Of a stretch of 57,917 nucleotides of DNA, positions 42,938-53,809 are shown one piece after another (the stretch's first letter is position 1; every line of letters begins with the position of its first letter). This DNA is from Methylobacterium tarhaniae (GTDB lineage Bacteria; Pseudomonadota; Alphaproteobacteria; Rhizobiales; Beijerinckiaceae), in assembly GCF_001043955.1 (NCBI RefSeq), contig NZ_LABZ01000027.1, positions 1-57,917 of the forward strand, read 5' to 3'. The position numbers were made by a program, and so were the translations under genes. The notes beneath the pieces were generated by a model, which saw nothing but the letters and a program-made list of their open reading frames with translations, was not told where the DNA came from and ran no database searches.

Positions 42938-43963
42938 TCAGAGCGGGTGCACCCGGTCGAGCAGGCCGGCCACCACGGCGCGAGCGGTCTGCCCCTCGGC
43001 GGCGGCGCGCCAGGTGAGGGCGAGGCGGTGGGCGAGCGCGTCGCCGGCGAGCGCCACGACGTCGTCCGGCACCACGTGGTCGCGCCCGTGCAGGTAGGCC
43101 CGGGCCTTGCCGGCGAGCATCAGCGCCAAGGTGCCGCGGGGCGAGACCGGATGCTCGATGGCGCCGCGCAGGTCGGCCGCCGCCGGCCCGCCGCGGGTGG
43201 CGGCGACGAGGCGGACCAGGAAGTCCTTCAGGGCCGGCGAGACATGGGTCTTGAGCGCGGCGGCGCGGGCGGCGCGCAATTCCTCGGCGGTCAGGCGCAC
43301 CGGCATCGGCGCGGCTTCCGCGTTCATCTCGCCCTCGACGAGGTCGAGGATGCGGCGCTCGGACGCCTCGTCCGGCATCTCGACGACGACGTGAAGCAGG
43401 AACCGGTCGAGCTGCGCCTCCGGCAGCGGGAAGGTGCCGGCATGCTCGATCGGGTTCTGGGTTGCCACCACCATGAAAGGATCGGGCAAGGGGTGGGTGA
43501 TGCCCGCCACCGTCACTTGGCGTTCTGCCATCGCCTCCAGCAGGGCCGATTGCACCTTCGGCGGCGCCCGGTTGACCTCGTCGACCAGCACCAGGGAATG
43601 GAAGAGCGGGCCCGCCAAAAACTCGAACCGGCCGCCGTCGGGCCGCCAGACCGTGGTGCCGGTAAGGTCGGCGGGCATCAGGTCGGGGGTGCACTGGATG
43701 CGGGCGAAGCCCGTATGGAGCCCGTCGGCGAGGCGCTTGACCGCCCGGGTCTTGGCGAGGCCCGGCGCGCCTTCGATCAGCAGGTGGCCGCCGGTGAGGA
43801 GCCCGATCAACAGCCGCTCGACGAGGCCGGACGCACCGATCAGGCCCGCCTCCAGGCCGGTCCGCAGGGCGTGGAGCCGCGCGCGCACCGGATCCTCGGC
43901 TCCCGCGATGCTGCGCATCGCGACCTGCTCAGCGCCTCGCGCCATTCGTTGCGTCTCCCCCAT
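42938..43963 (-). CDS. moxR: MoxR-family AAA+ ATPase
   Basis: The product is 341 residues. The Walker A motif GAPGLAKT is at 65-72 and Walker B LVLVDEVNRAPPK at 124-136, with Asp128-Glu129. Sensor 1 is VVATQNP, and the arginine-finger region is LDRFLLHV. The C-terminal lid follows with HPVSPRGTLALMLAGKARA. MoxR ATPases work with DUF58 and VWA proteins as chaperones for metal-cofactor insertion or membrane-complex assembly. It heads a seven-gene operon with overlaps at most junctions. The mxaR-S-A-C-L group for methanol dehydrogenase is a paralogous layout; no methanol dehydrogenase gene lies here, so this set serves another target, probably envelope stress. Confidence 0.94.
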   Translation of the reverse strand: MGETQRMARGAEQVAMRSIAGAEDPVRARLHALRTGLEAGLIGASGLVERLLIGLLTGGHLLIEGAPGLAKTRAVKRLADGLHTGFARIQCTPDLMPADLTGTTVWRPDGGRFEFLAGPLFHSLVLVDEVNRAPPKVQSALLEAMAERQVTVAGITHPLPDPFMVVATQNPIEHAGTFPLPEAQLDRFLLHVVVEMPDEASERRILDLVEGEMNAEAAPMPVRLTAEELRAARAAALKTHVSPALKDFLVRLVAATRGGPAAADLRGAIEHPVSPRGTLALMLAGKARAYLHGRDHVVPDDVVALAGDALAHRLALTWRAAAEGQTARAVVAGLLDRVHPL

Positions 43964-44197
43964 CGGGCCGGTGCTTCGCGTGCCGGCTTTTGGGGGATCA
44001 GGCCGTGTCTTTTCCGATGCGTCAATCCCGCGAGTGAGGCGGGTGGGGTGTGCTTAAGTCCGCGGTGGAGGGCGAGAGCGCCCGGCGCCTGGGATCAAAC
44101 CTCATCAGGCTGGCCATGCGAAAGGCCGCCTGCAACCTTGAGCGATCAACCTGCAATATGATCCGACATATAGAAATAATATCTTTTAAAAAATGTC

Positions 44198-44238
44198 TTT
44201 TCAGGCACTCTATCTTGCAAATCTCGAGTGCCTGAAAA
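44198..44238. terminator. Perfect 13-bp stem-loop between moxR and the small secreted protein gene
   Basis: TTTTCAGGCACTC (44198-44210) and GAGTGCCTGAAAA (44226-44238) are exact inverted copies, separated by 15 bases. The A/T ends give U-runs on both strands, as in bidirectional intrinsic terminators. It lies in an unusually AT-rich stretch (44140-44290). The nearest gene that could use it is the leftward gene at 44458-44709. Confidence 0.65.
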
Positions 44239-44310
44239 TTCTCGTTCCGCATTCATCCAAGAAGGTCATGGATTATTTGCTCCGACCCTCAGGTTGGATT
44301 TTTGGAACCA

Positions 44311-44438
44311 TTATACCAACGGCCTAAGATGCTGACGCATCAGACCGTTGACCATCTCGAATTTTCGACATCAAGCCAGAGGCTTGGCGAAAACTCGAGA
44401 ACGGAACCAAAGGTCGTTTTCAACGACCGTTGGTATTA
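44311..44438. mobile_element. MITE-like element with terminal inverted repeats
   Basis: A 128-base element bounded by TTATACCAACGG and CCGTTGGTATTA, which match as inverted repeats at 11 of 12 positions. Inside are further small hairpins (GATGC-TGAC-GCATC and GGTCGTT-TTC-AACGACC). It has no coding capacity. Size, ends and internal symmetry fit a miniature inverted-repeat transposable element, or a structured RNA-forming repeat. The base composition is lower in GC than the neighbouring genes. Together with the stem-loop this fills the gene-free stretch 43964-44457. Confidence 0.6.
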
Positions 44439-44457
44439 GCTAAGCGATAACCACCGC

Positions 44458-44709
44458 TCAACCGCACATGCGGCGATAGCGGCGGCAGTTGCCCTGCCCT
44501 TCCTCGCCGTAGACGTCCCTGTTCTCGCAACGGTCACGAAGCTCCCGACACATGCGGCGGTGGCGACGCTCGTCGCGCTCTTCGCGATAGCCTCGTCCGT
44601 CATCGATCTCCACGCCGCCAGGCCCGATCCGGATGCCCTGGGCAAAGCTAGGAGCACCGGACGTTATCAGCACGGCAGTCGTCGCGGCGGCGAACACCCA
44701 TTTGCCCAT
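44458..44709 (-). CDS. Small secreted cysteine-rich protein, unknown
   Basis: The product is 83 residues with a clear signal peptide (MGKWVFAAATTAVLITSGAPSFAQ). The mature part is about 59 residues, very charged, and contains five cysteines in MCRELRDRCENRD and NCRRYRRMCG. The spacing suggests a helical hairpin closed by disulfides. I know similar short exported proteins in Methylobacterium but no function. GGGAGGGG lies at good distance upstream of ATG 44709. The gene stands alone between repeats. Confidence 0.75.
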   Translation of the reverse strand: MGKWVFAAATTAVLITSGAPSFAQGIRIGPGGVEIDDGRGYREERDERRHRRMCRELRDRCENRDVYGEEGQGNCRRYRRMCG

Positions 44710-45023
44710 GATAGACCCCTCCCTTTTTCGATGTTACATAAATCGGAGAGAGGAAACGGCTGAAGCTCAAAATGGTTCGAGAGCGTGCGGGCACGCCGCC
44801 TTGATTCGATGCATTTAAGAAATTTAGCTGTTAAGAGCGAGGTCGTAGGCAGAGCCTTCAAGCTACGGTGTTCGAGTCTTGCGTGCTCGCGTAGGCTCAG
44901 GGCCATGGTCCGTAAACCATCCTGAACGGCCCTCCACACGGTCAAGCTGAGCGGGATTGGCTGGCCCTCGCTCCCGACTTCACGCGGACGCGCGGGATCC
45001 TCTCTCACAAAGGAGAAGGGGGA
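44710..45023. other. Gene-free region upstream of the small secreted protein gene
   Basis: About 310 bases with moderately lower GC (especially 44740-44840) and no convincing gene. It should hold the promoter of the leftward secreted-protein gene. A TTCGAGTCTT stretch near 44870 resembles a tRNA T-arm, but no tRNA fold can be drawn around it. Confidence 0.4.
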
Positions 45024-45046
45024 GGGCGCTCCCAGACGGAGCGCCC
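45024..45046 (-). terminator. Intrinsic terminator of aceE
   Basis: GGGCGCTCC and GGAGCGCCC form a nine-pair stem with a five-base loop, 22 bases after the aceE stop. Read leftward it is followed by a pyrimidine-rich CCCTCCCCCTTCTCCTTT tail, which is compatible with intrinsic termination though not a pure T-run. Confidence 0.75.
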
Positions 45047-45068
45047 CGGCCTGCGTCGCCGAATCCCG

Positions 45069-47825
45069 TTACACCGTCCAGGGCGCCGGCCGGTTCGGGC
45101 TGATCCCGTAGCGCGCCACGGCGTCCGCCACCTTGGCCCGGTCGAGATGGCCCTCGTCGGCGAGCGCCGCGAGCGCCGCCACCGCGACGTGGTGCCGGTC
45201 GACCTCGAAGAAGGCGCGCAGTGCGCTGCGGGTGTCGCTGCGGCCGAAGCCGTCGGTGCCGAGCGTCACGTAGCGGGCCTGGATCGCGGTCGCGATCAGC
45301 TGCGGGTAGGCGCGGACGTAGTCGGTGGCGGCGACGACCGGCGCGGAGCCGGACAGCGACTCCTCGACGAGGCTGCGCTTTGCCGGCAAACCGGGGTTCA
45401 GGCGGTTGATGCGCTCGACCTCGCGGGCCTCGCGGGCGAGCTCGCTGAAACTCGTGACGCTGTGGACCTCGGCGGCGATACCCCACTCTTCGGCGAGAAG
45501 CTTTGCAGCCGCGATGACTTCCGGCAGGATCGCCCCCGAGCCGAGGAGGCGAATAGCCGGCTCACCATTTCCGTAGCCGGCAAAACGATACATCCCCCGG
45601 ATGATCCCGTCGCGTACGCCCTCCGGCATCGAGGGCTGGGCGTAATTCTCGTTCATCGCGGTGACGTAGTAGAACGCGTCCACGTCGCGCTCCATCATGT
45701 CGCGGGTGCCGTGATCGAGGATCACCGCCATCTCGTAGGCGAAGGCCGGGTCGTAGGCGCGGCAATTCGGGATCGTCGCGGCGACGAGGTGGCTTGACCC
45801 GTCCTGATGCTGCAAGCCCTCGCCGCCCAGCGTGGTGCGGCCGGCGGTGGCACCGATCAGGAAGCCGCGGGCGCGCTGGTCGGCCGCCGCCCAGATCAGG
45901 TCGCCGACGCGCTGGAAGCCGAACATCGAGTAGTAGATGTAGAACGGCAGCATCGCGAGGCCGTGGACGCTGTAGGAGGTCGCGGCCGCGGCCCAGGACG
46001 AGATGGCGCCGGCCTCGGTGATCCCCTCCTCCAGCAACTGCCCGTCGCGGGACTCCTTGTAGTAGAGCATCGAGCCGGCATCCTCCGGCTCGTAGAGCTG
46101 GCCGAGCGGCGAGTAGATGCCGACCTGGCGAAAGAGGTTGGCCATGCCGAAGGTTCGTGCCTCGTCGGCGACGATCGGCACGACGCGCGGTCCCAGTTCC
46201 TTGTGCTTGATCAGGCTGCTGAACAGCCGCACCGCCGCGGTGGTGGTCGACATCTCCTTGCCGTCGGCCTCGAGCGCGAAGCCCGCATAGGTGGAGAGGT
46301 CCGGCACCGCGACGTGGGCCGCCGTGCGCCGGCGCTTGGGCAGGAAGCCGCCGAGTTGTTCGCGCCGTTCGCGCAGGTAGCGCAATTCGCGGCTGTTCTC
46401 GTCGGGCTTGTAGAATTCCAAGCGCTCGACCTGCGCGTCGGTGAGCGGCAGGGCGAAGCGGTCCCGGAACGCCTTGAGGGCGTCGGTGTCGAGCTTCTTG
46501 GCCTGGTGAGCGGTCATGCGCGACTCACCCGCGCCGCCCATGCCGTAACCCTTCTTGGTCTTGGCCAAAATCACGGTCGGGCGGCCCTTGGTGGCCTTGG
46601 CGGCGGCGAAGGCCGCGTAGAGCTTGCGGAAATCGTGGCCGCCGCGCTTGAGCTTGTCGACGTCGGCATCCGACATGTGGGAGACGAGCGCCTTCACCTC
46701 CTCGTCCTCGCCGAAGAAGTGGGCGAGGTTGTAGGCGCCGTCCTTGGCCCCGAGCGTCTGGTACTTGCCGTCCACCGTGGCGGCGAAGCGGCGCAGCAGG
46801 GCGTGGTTGGTGTCGCGGGCGAAGATCGCGTCCCATTCCGAGCCCCACAGCACCTTGACGACGTTCCAGCCGGCGCCGCGGAAGACGCTTTCCAGCTCCT
46901 GGATGATCTGGCCGTTGCCGCGCACCGGCCCGTCGAGGCGCTGGAGGTTGCAGTTGATGACGAAGGTGACGTTGTCGAGCTTTTCGCGGGCGGCGAGCGT
47001 CAGGGCGCCGATCGATTCCGGCTCGTCCATCTCACCGTCGCCGAACACGCCCCAGACGTGCTGACCGGCCGTATCCGCGAGGCCGCGGTCGCTCAGGTAG
47101 CGCATGAAGCGCGCCTGGTAGATCGCGTTCATCGGCCCGATGCCCATCGAGCCGGTCGGCACCTGCCAGAACTCGGGCATCAGCCAGGGATGCGGATAGG
47201 AGCACAGGCCCTCGCCGGCGATCTCCTGGCGGTAATGCTTGAGGTTGGTCTCGGAGAGCCGCCCCTCCAGGAAGGCGCGGGCATAGACGCCGGGCGCCGA
47301 ATGCGGCTGGAAGAACACGAGGTCGGCGCCGGCCCCGGTGGCGTCGCCGGCCTGGAAGAAGTGGTTGAAGCCGAGCTCGAAGATCTCGGCCGCCGAGGCG
47401 TAGGAGGCGACGTGGCCGCCGAGTTCGCCATAGGCCATGTTGGCCCGCACCACCATGGCCAGCGCGTTCCAGCGCATGATCGAGGTGATCCGCTCCTCGA
47501 CCGCGAGGTCGCCCGGATAGGGCGGCTGCTTCTCGAGCGGGATGGTGTTGCGGTAGGGCGAGTAGGGCGGCGCCTCCTCGACGACGCCGATCTCCCGCGC
47601 CTTCTGCTCCAGCCGGTCGAGGAGGAAGCGGGCCCGGGCCGCGCCGCCGTGGCGCAGCACCGATTCGAGCGAGGCGAGCCAGTCCGCGGTCTCGGCCGGA
47701 TCCGGATCGGCGACGCCGCGCGGCCCCAGGATGGCTTGCCCGTTTCCTGGCCCGTTTCCTGGCCCGTTCGAGCGGTCGTTCTCGTTGACCGGCATGGCCG
47801 GAATCGGCTTGGCGCTCGCGCTCAT
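45069..47825 (-). CDS. aceE: Pyruvate dehydrogenase E1 component, homodimeric type
   Basis: The product is 918 residues, close to the 887-residue E. coli AceE. The N-terminus has the DPAETADWLASLESVLRHGG segment. The thiamine-diphosphate motif begins at GDGEMDEPES and continues to NCNLQRLDG. FGFQRVGDLIWAAADQRARGFLIGATAG and TLGGEGLQHQDGSSH mark the pyrimidine-binding half. It decarboxylates pyruvate and loads acetyl onto the E2 lipoyl group. ATG 47825 follows GGGAGGAGACAAGG. The first 35 residues include an NGPGNGPGNG repeat. No aceF or lpd gene is adjacent, so the complex partners are encoded elsewhere; many alphaproteobacteria use PdhAB instead, so this form is notable. Confidence 0.97.
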   Translation of the reverse strand: MSASAKPIPAMPVNENDRSNGPGNGPGNGQAILGPRGVADPDPAETADWLASLESVLRHGGAARARFLLDRLEQKAREIGVVEEAPPYSPYRNTIPLEKQPPYPGDLAVEERITSIMRWNALAMVVRANMAYGELGGHVASYASAAEIFELGFNHFFQAGDATGAGADLVFFQPHSAPGVYARAFLEGRLSETNLKHYRQEIAGEGLCSYPHPWLMPEFWQVPTGSMGIGPMNAIYQARFMRYLSDRGLADTAGQHVWGVFGDGEMDEPESIGALTLAAREKLDNVTFVINCNLQRLDGPVRGNGQIIQELESVFRGAGWNVVKVLWGSEWDAIFARDTNHALLRRFAATVDGKYQTLGAKDGAYNLAHFFGEDEEVKALVSHMSDADVDKLKRGGHDFRKLYAAFAAAKATKGRPTVILAKTKKGYGMGGAGESRMTAHQAKKLDTDALKAFRDRFALPLTDAQVERLEFYKPDENSRELRYLRERREQLGGFLPKRRRTAAHVAVPDLSTYAGFALEADGKEMSTTTAAVRLFSSLIKHKELGPRVVPIVADEARTFGMANLFRQVGIYSPLGQLYEPEDAGSMLYYKESRDGQLLEEGITEAGAISSWAAAATSYSVHGLAMLPFYIYYSMFGFQRVGDLIWAAADQRARGFLIGATAGRTTLGGEGLQHQDGSSHLVAATIPNCRAYDPAFAYEMAVILDHGTRDMMERDVDAFYYVTAMNENYAQPSMPEGVRDGIIRGMYRFAGYGNGEPAIRLLGSGAILPEVIAAAKLLAEEWGIAAEVHSVTSFSELAREAREVERINRLNPGLPAKRSLVEESLSGSAPVVAATDYVRAYPQLIATAIQARYVTLGTDGFGRSDTRSALRAFFEVDRHHVAVAALAALADEGHLDRAKVADAVARYGISPNRPAPWTV
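47739..47770. repeat. 12-bp tandem repeat inside the aceE N-terminus
   Basis: CCCGTTTCCTGG occurs at 47739-47750 and 47751-47762, followed by eight bases of a third copy. It encodes the NGPGNGPGNG stretch of AceE and preserves the reading frame, so copy number could vary between strains without breaking the protein. Confidence 0.8.
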
Positions 47826-48175
47826 GGCCTTGTCTCCTCCCATCGATGGCGCCAGGATAATCCCCCGGTCGCGGCAGATGCTGCTTCGTTTGCCGCCGGT
47901 TCGACTGGAAGCGCAAAACATTTTCGCGAGACCGGGTTCACGCGGTCGATCTTGCCGCAACGTGGCGGCAGCGCCACCTATCCGTGCCGCCGTCGAGCCA
48001 GGTCCGGAATTCACCCGCCGGGTAGCGTCAATGGCACTTTTGTCCTAAGGTCCCGGGCAAAGTCGGACCGTGCGGGACCGGCCCTCCCGTCGATATTTCC
48101 TCGCCGAACCAGCTTCGGCAAGGGATCGGGGGTCGCCGGCCCGCTCGTGCCCGGATGCGCGGGAGCCTCCCACCG
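47826..48175. other. Divergent promoter region between aceE and gcvT
   Basis: These 350 bases contain no gene. Because gcvT is often controlled by a glycine riboswitch I looked for its conserved core (the CCGAAGG and CUCUCAGGC segments) and did not find it. Several short GC-rich stems occur near 48040-48120 (for example around AGTCGGACCGTGCGGGACCGG), but none stands out. Promoters for both genes are expected here. Confidence 0.5.
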
Positions 48176-49321
48176 ATGACCGCCGATACGGCCTCCAGCC
48201 TGCTCCAGACTCCCCTGCATGCCCTGCACCAGGAGGTCGGCGCCCGGATGGTGCCGTTCGCCGGCTACGCGATGCCGCTGCAATACCCGCTCGGGCTCCT
48301 GAAGGAGCATCTGCATACCCGCAAGGCCGCCGGCCTGTTCGACGTGTCGCATATGGGCCAGATCGCCGTGCGGGCCCGCTCCGGCGACCTTACCGACGCC
48401 GCCCGCGCCCTCGAGACGGTGCTGCCGATCGACGTTCTCGGGCTCAAGCCGGGGCGCCAGCGCTACGGCTTCTTCACCACGCAGGGCGGCGGTATCCTCG
48501 ACGACCTGATGCTCGCCAATCTGGGCGACCACTACCTGCTGATCGTCAACGCCGCCAACAAGGCCGCCGGCCTCGCCCACCTGCTCGACGCGATCGGCAC
48601 CGCGTGCACCGTCGAGCCGGTCGAGCGGGCGCTGATCGCGCTCCAGGGTCCGGGGGCGGAAGCGGCGCTTGCCCGCCACCTGCCGGCGGTCGCCGAGATG
48701 CGCTTCATGGATGCGCGCCCGATCGCGTTCGCGGGAGAGGAGGGCGTGGCGGTTCGCTCCGGCTATACCGGCGAGGACGGGTTCGAGATCGCCCTGCCGG
48801 CCGAATCCGCCTTGGCGCTCGCCCGCGCACTGCTCGCCGATGCGGAGGTGAAGCCGATCGGCCTCGGCGCCCGCGATTCGCTGCGCCTCGAAGCCGGCCT
48901 GTGCCTGCACGGCTCGGACATCGACCACGAGACCTCTCCGGTCGAGGCGGGCCTGTCCTGGGCGATCCCGAAGGTGCGCCGTCGCGGCGGAGCCCGGGCC
49001 GGCGGCTTTCCGGGGGCCGAGCGCATCCTGGCCGAGCTGGCGGATGGGCCGGCACGCCTGCGGGTGGGCCTGAAGCCGGAGGGGCGCACCCCGGTGCGAG
49101 CCGGTGCGGCGCTCTACGAGGCGGCCGACGCGCCCGAGGCGGTCGGCCGGGTGACCTCCGGCGGCTTCGGGCCGAGCCTGGACGGGCCGATCGCCATGGG
49201 GGTGCTGCCGAGTGCGCTCGCCATGCCGGGCATTCAAGTCTTCGCCGAGGTCCGCGGCCAGCGCCTGCCCTGCGCGGTGGTGCCGCTGCCGTTCCGCCCC
49301 GCCGGCTTCAAACGGTCCTGA
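48176..49321 (+). CDS. gcvT: Glycine cleavage system aminomethyltransferase (T protein)
   Basis: The product is 381 residues. The folate-binding fold is marked by PLHALHQEVGARMVPFAGYAMPLQY, RKAAGLFDVSHMGQI, GYTGEDGFEIALP and GLGARDSLRLEAGLCLHGSDID, with the conserved catalytic-region aspartate in the ARDSLRLE block. The T protein moves the methylene group from the lipoyl arm of GcvH to tetrahydrofolate and releases ammonia. ATG 48176 is preferred over 48155 because it matches the family start and has GGGAG upstream. First gene of gcvT-gcvH-gcvP. Confidence 0.97.
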   Translation: MTADTASSLLQTPLHALHQEVGARMVPFAGYAMPLQYPLGLLKEHLHTRKAAGLFDVSHMGQIAVRARSGDLTDAARALETVLPIDVLGLKPGRQRYGFFTTQGGGILDDLMLANLGDHYLLIVNAANKAAGLAHLLDAIGTACTVEPVERALIALQGPGAEAALARHLPAVAEMRFMDARPIAFAGEEGVAVRSGYTGEDGFEIALPAESALALARALLADAEVKPIGLGARDSLRLEAGLCLHGSDIDHETSPVEAGLSWAIPKVRRRGGARAGGFPGAERILAELADGPARLRVGLKPEGRTPVRAGAALYEAADAPEAVGRVTSGGFGPSLDGPIAMGVLPSALAMPGIQVFAEVRGQRLPCAVVPLPFRPAGFKRS

Positions 49322-49336
49322 GGAGAGGGAATTTTC

Positions 49337-49699
49337 ATGCTGAAATATACCGACGAGCACGAGTGGCTGCGCCTGGAGGGCGACGTGGCGACGGTGGGGA
49401 TCACCGACCACGCCGCCGAGCAGCTCGGCGACCTCGTCTTCGTCGAGCTGCCGAAGGTCGGCGCCACGCTGACCAAGGGCGCCGCCGCCGCGGTGGTGGA
49501 ATCGGTCAAGGCGGCCTCGGACGTCTACGCGCCGGTCGATGGCGAGGTGACCGAGGTCAACGAGGATGCGGTGAGCAACCCGGAGAGCGTCGGCACCGAT
49601 CCGCAGGGCGCCGGCTGGCTCTACCGCGTCCGCCTCAGCGACCCGTCGCAGCTCGACGGGCTGATGGACGAGGCGGCCTACCGCGCCTTAGTCGGCTGA
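49337..49699 (+). CDS. gcvH: Glycine cleavage system H protein
   Basis: The product is 120 residues, close to the usual length. The lipoyl-lysine lies at Lys58 in [17 protein letters not shown]. The hybrid barrel starts with [20 protein letters not shown]. It carries the aminomethyl group between P and T proteins. ATG 49337 has GAGGAGAGGG upstream, and the gene is 15 bases after gcvT. A structured repeat of about 200 bases separates it from gcvP. Confidence 0.97.
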   Translation: MLKYTDEHEWLRLEGDVATVGITDHAAEQLGDLVFVELPKVGATLTKGAAAAVVESVKAASDVYAPVDGEVTEVNEDAVSNPESVGTDPQGAGWLYRVRLSDPSQLDGLMDEAAYRALVG

Positions 49700-49744
49700 C
49701 GGGATTTCCGCTCGACCTGATCTGACACCAGTATAGCGCGGGAT

Positions 49745-49940
49745 CCCCTCTCCCGAGTGGGAGAGAGGTAGGGGCGATCGAAGATCGCGCAGGGTGACAC
49801 GCCTCCGGATGAAGCACTGAGCGTCGAGCTGCCAGCACGACGGTCTGAGCTTCACACTGAACCGTATCACCCTCACCCCCGGCCCCTCTCCCACACCTTG
49901 TCGCGATACCGGGCAAGCCCGGCATCGCCTGGAGAGGGGA
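49745..49940. repeat. CCTCTCCC inverted-repeat element, copy 2, between gcvH and gcvP
   Basis: The left end (CCCCTCTCCC-GAGT-GGGAGAG) and the right part (CACCCTCACC, CCCCTCTCCC, then GGAGAGGGGA) are inverted copies, and the centre resembles copy 1 (shared GCTTCACACTGA, ATCACCCTCACCC). In the right arm the small hairpin loop is enlarged by about 35 bases with CCGGGCAAGCCCGG and GGCATCGCCTGGAGAGGG, a segment shared with 52971-53000. It sits inside the gcv operon and may lower gcvP expression or process the mRNA. Confidence 0.75.
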
Positions 49941-49995
49941 GACGCGCTCCACCTTTCGAGCCGCTTCGCAACGGCTCCGACCGGGGCACCCCCTC

Positions 49996-52845
<2,850 letters not shown>

Positions 52846-52853
52846 CGAACGAA

Positions 52854-52878
52854 GGGCGGCCGTTTCGCATGGCCGCCC
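52854..52878 (+). terminator. Terminator of gcvP
   Basis: GGGCGGCC (52854-52861) and GGCCGCCC (52871-52878) form an eight-pair stem with a nine-base loop, nine bases after the gcvP stop, followed by GCTTCCTTTGG. A typical GC-rich intrinsic terminator with a short T-rich tail. Confidence 0.8.
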
Positions 52879-52966
52879 GCTTCCTTTGGAACTTGAATAT
52901 AGATCGTTTTTACGCGATTTTACATTTCAAACGATCAATAACTAAAATAACAAAGCGTGGTATTTC

Positions 52967-53000
52967 CTCTCCGGGCAAGCCCGGCATCGCCTGGAGAGGG
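52967..53000. repeat. CCTCTCC element fragment, copy 3
   Basis: CCTCTCC followed by GGGCAAGCCCGG, CATCGCCT and GGAGAGGG reproduces the expanded right arm of the element at 49909-49939 almost exactly (30 identical bases from CCGGGCAAG to GAGAGGG). It folds into CCTCTCC/GGAGAGG with an inner CCGGGCAAGCCCGG stem. It lies after an AT-rich stretch (52880-52965) downstream of dnaQ, where secB would be in related genomes. Confidence 0.7.
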
Positions 53001-53046
53001 GGAGATCTGCTCTACCCTTGTTTAGACAAATCGAACGGAAACCGTC

Positions 53047-53760
53047 TCACCCCGCCTCCCCGACGTAGTCCCGCCAGATCGCCTTCTCCCCCAACCCCGC
53101 CGCGAAGGCCGTGTGCGCCGCCAGCTCGGCCTCGGTGAGGCGGCTGCGGGTCGGGCGGGGGCCGTGCTCGACGGGGGCCGCACGCAAGCTCGGGCCGGCC
53201 GGGCCGGCCACGCTCTCGACGGTCAGCCCGAGCGTCGTCTGCTTGCCGCCCAACAGCTCGATATAGACCTCGGCGAGGATCTGCGAGTCGAGGAGCGCGC
53301 CGTGCTTGGTGCGGCGGGAATTGTCGATGCCGTAGCGCGAGCACAGCGCGTCGAGGTTGTTGGCCGCCCCCGGATGCTTGCGGCGGGCGAGTGCCAGGGT
53401 GTCGACGACGCTGGCCAGTTCGATCAATGGCGGAGACTTGTCGCCGAGGCGCGCATATTCGGCGTTGAGGAAGCCGACATCGAAGGCGGCGTTGTGGATC
53501 ACGAGCGTCGCGTCGCCGCAGAACTCCAGGAAGTCGGGCAGGATCTGCGCGAAGAGCGGCTTGTCGGCCAGGAAGGCGTCGGACAGGCCGTGGACCCGGA
53601 ACGCGCCCTCCGAGACCGGCCGCTGCGGGTTGATGTAGCGGTGGAACTCGCGGCCGGACGGGATGTGGTTGAGAAGCTCGATGCCGCCGATCTCGATCAG
53701 CCGGTCGGTCTTGGCGTCGGTGCCGGTGGTCTCGGTGTCGAGGACGATCTCGCGCAGCAT
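53047..53760 (-). CDS. dnaQ: DNA polymerase III epsilon subunit
   Basis: The product is 237 residues. The exonuclease motif I is LDTETTG (Asp8, Glu10), motif II FHRYINPQRPVSEGA and VIHNAAFDVGFLNAEY, and motif III is RTKHGALLDSQILAEVY with the HxxxxD pair. It is the 3'-5' proofreading subunit of the replicative polymerase. The C-terminus (about 185-237) is shorter than in enteric bacteria and Pro/Arg-rich. Last gene of the leftward group ppsR-maf-aroE-coaE-dnaQ. Confidence 0.97.
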   Translation of the reverse strand: MLREIVLDTETTGTDAKTDRLIEIGGIELLNHIPSGREFHRYINPQRPVSEGAFRVHGLSDAFLADKPLFAQILPDFLEFCGDATLVIHNAAFDVGFLNAEYARLGDKSPPLIELASVVDTLALARRKHPGAANNLDALCSRYGIDNSRRTKHGALLDSQILAEVYIELLGGKQTTLGLTVESVAGPAGPSLRAAPVEHGPRPTRSRLTEAELAAHTAFAAGLGEKAIWRDYVGEAG

Positions 53761-53809
53761 CCTGCGGCTCCCATGAGAGAGGTCTTTCGACCGGTATAGC
53801 GACGAAGCG

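Noticed and set aside
44860..44885. tRNA-like TTCGAGTCTT stretch
   Set aside because: No acceptor, D-arm or anticodon stem can be paired around it.
47826..48175. Glycine riboswitch upstream of gcvT
   Set aside because: The region is where one would be expected, but the conserved core segments could not be found and no tandem aptamer pattern is visible.
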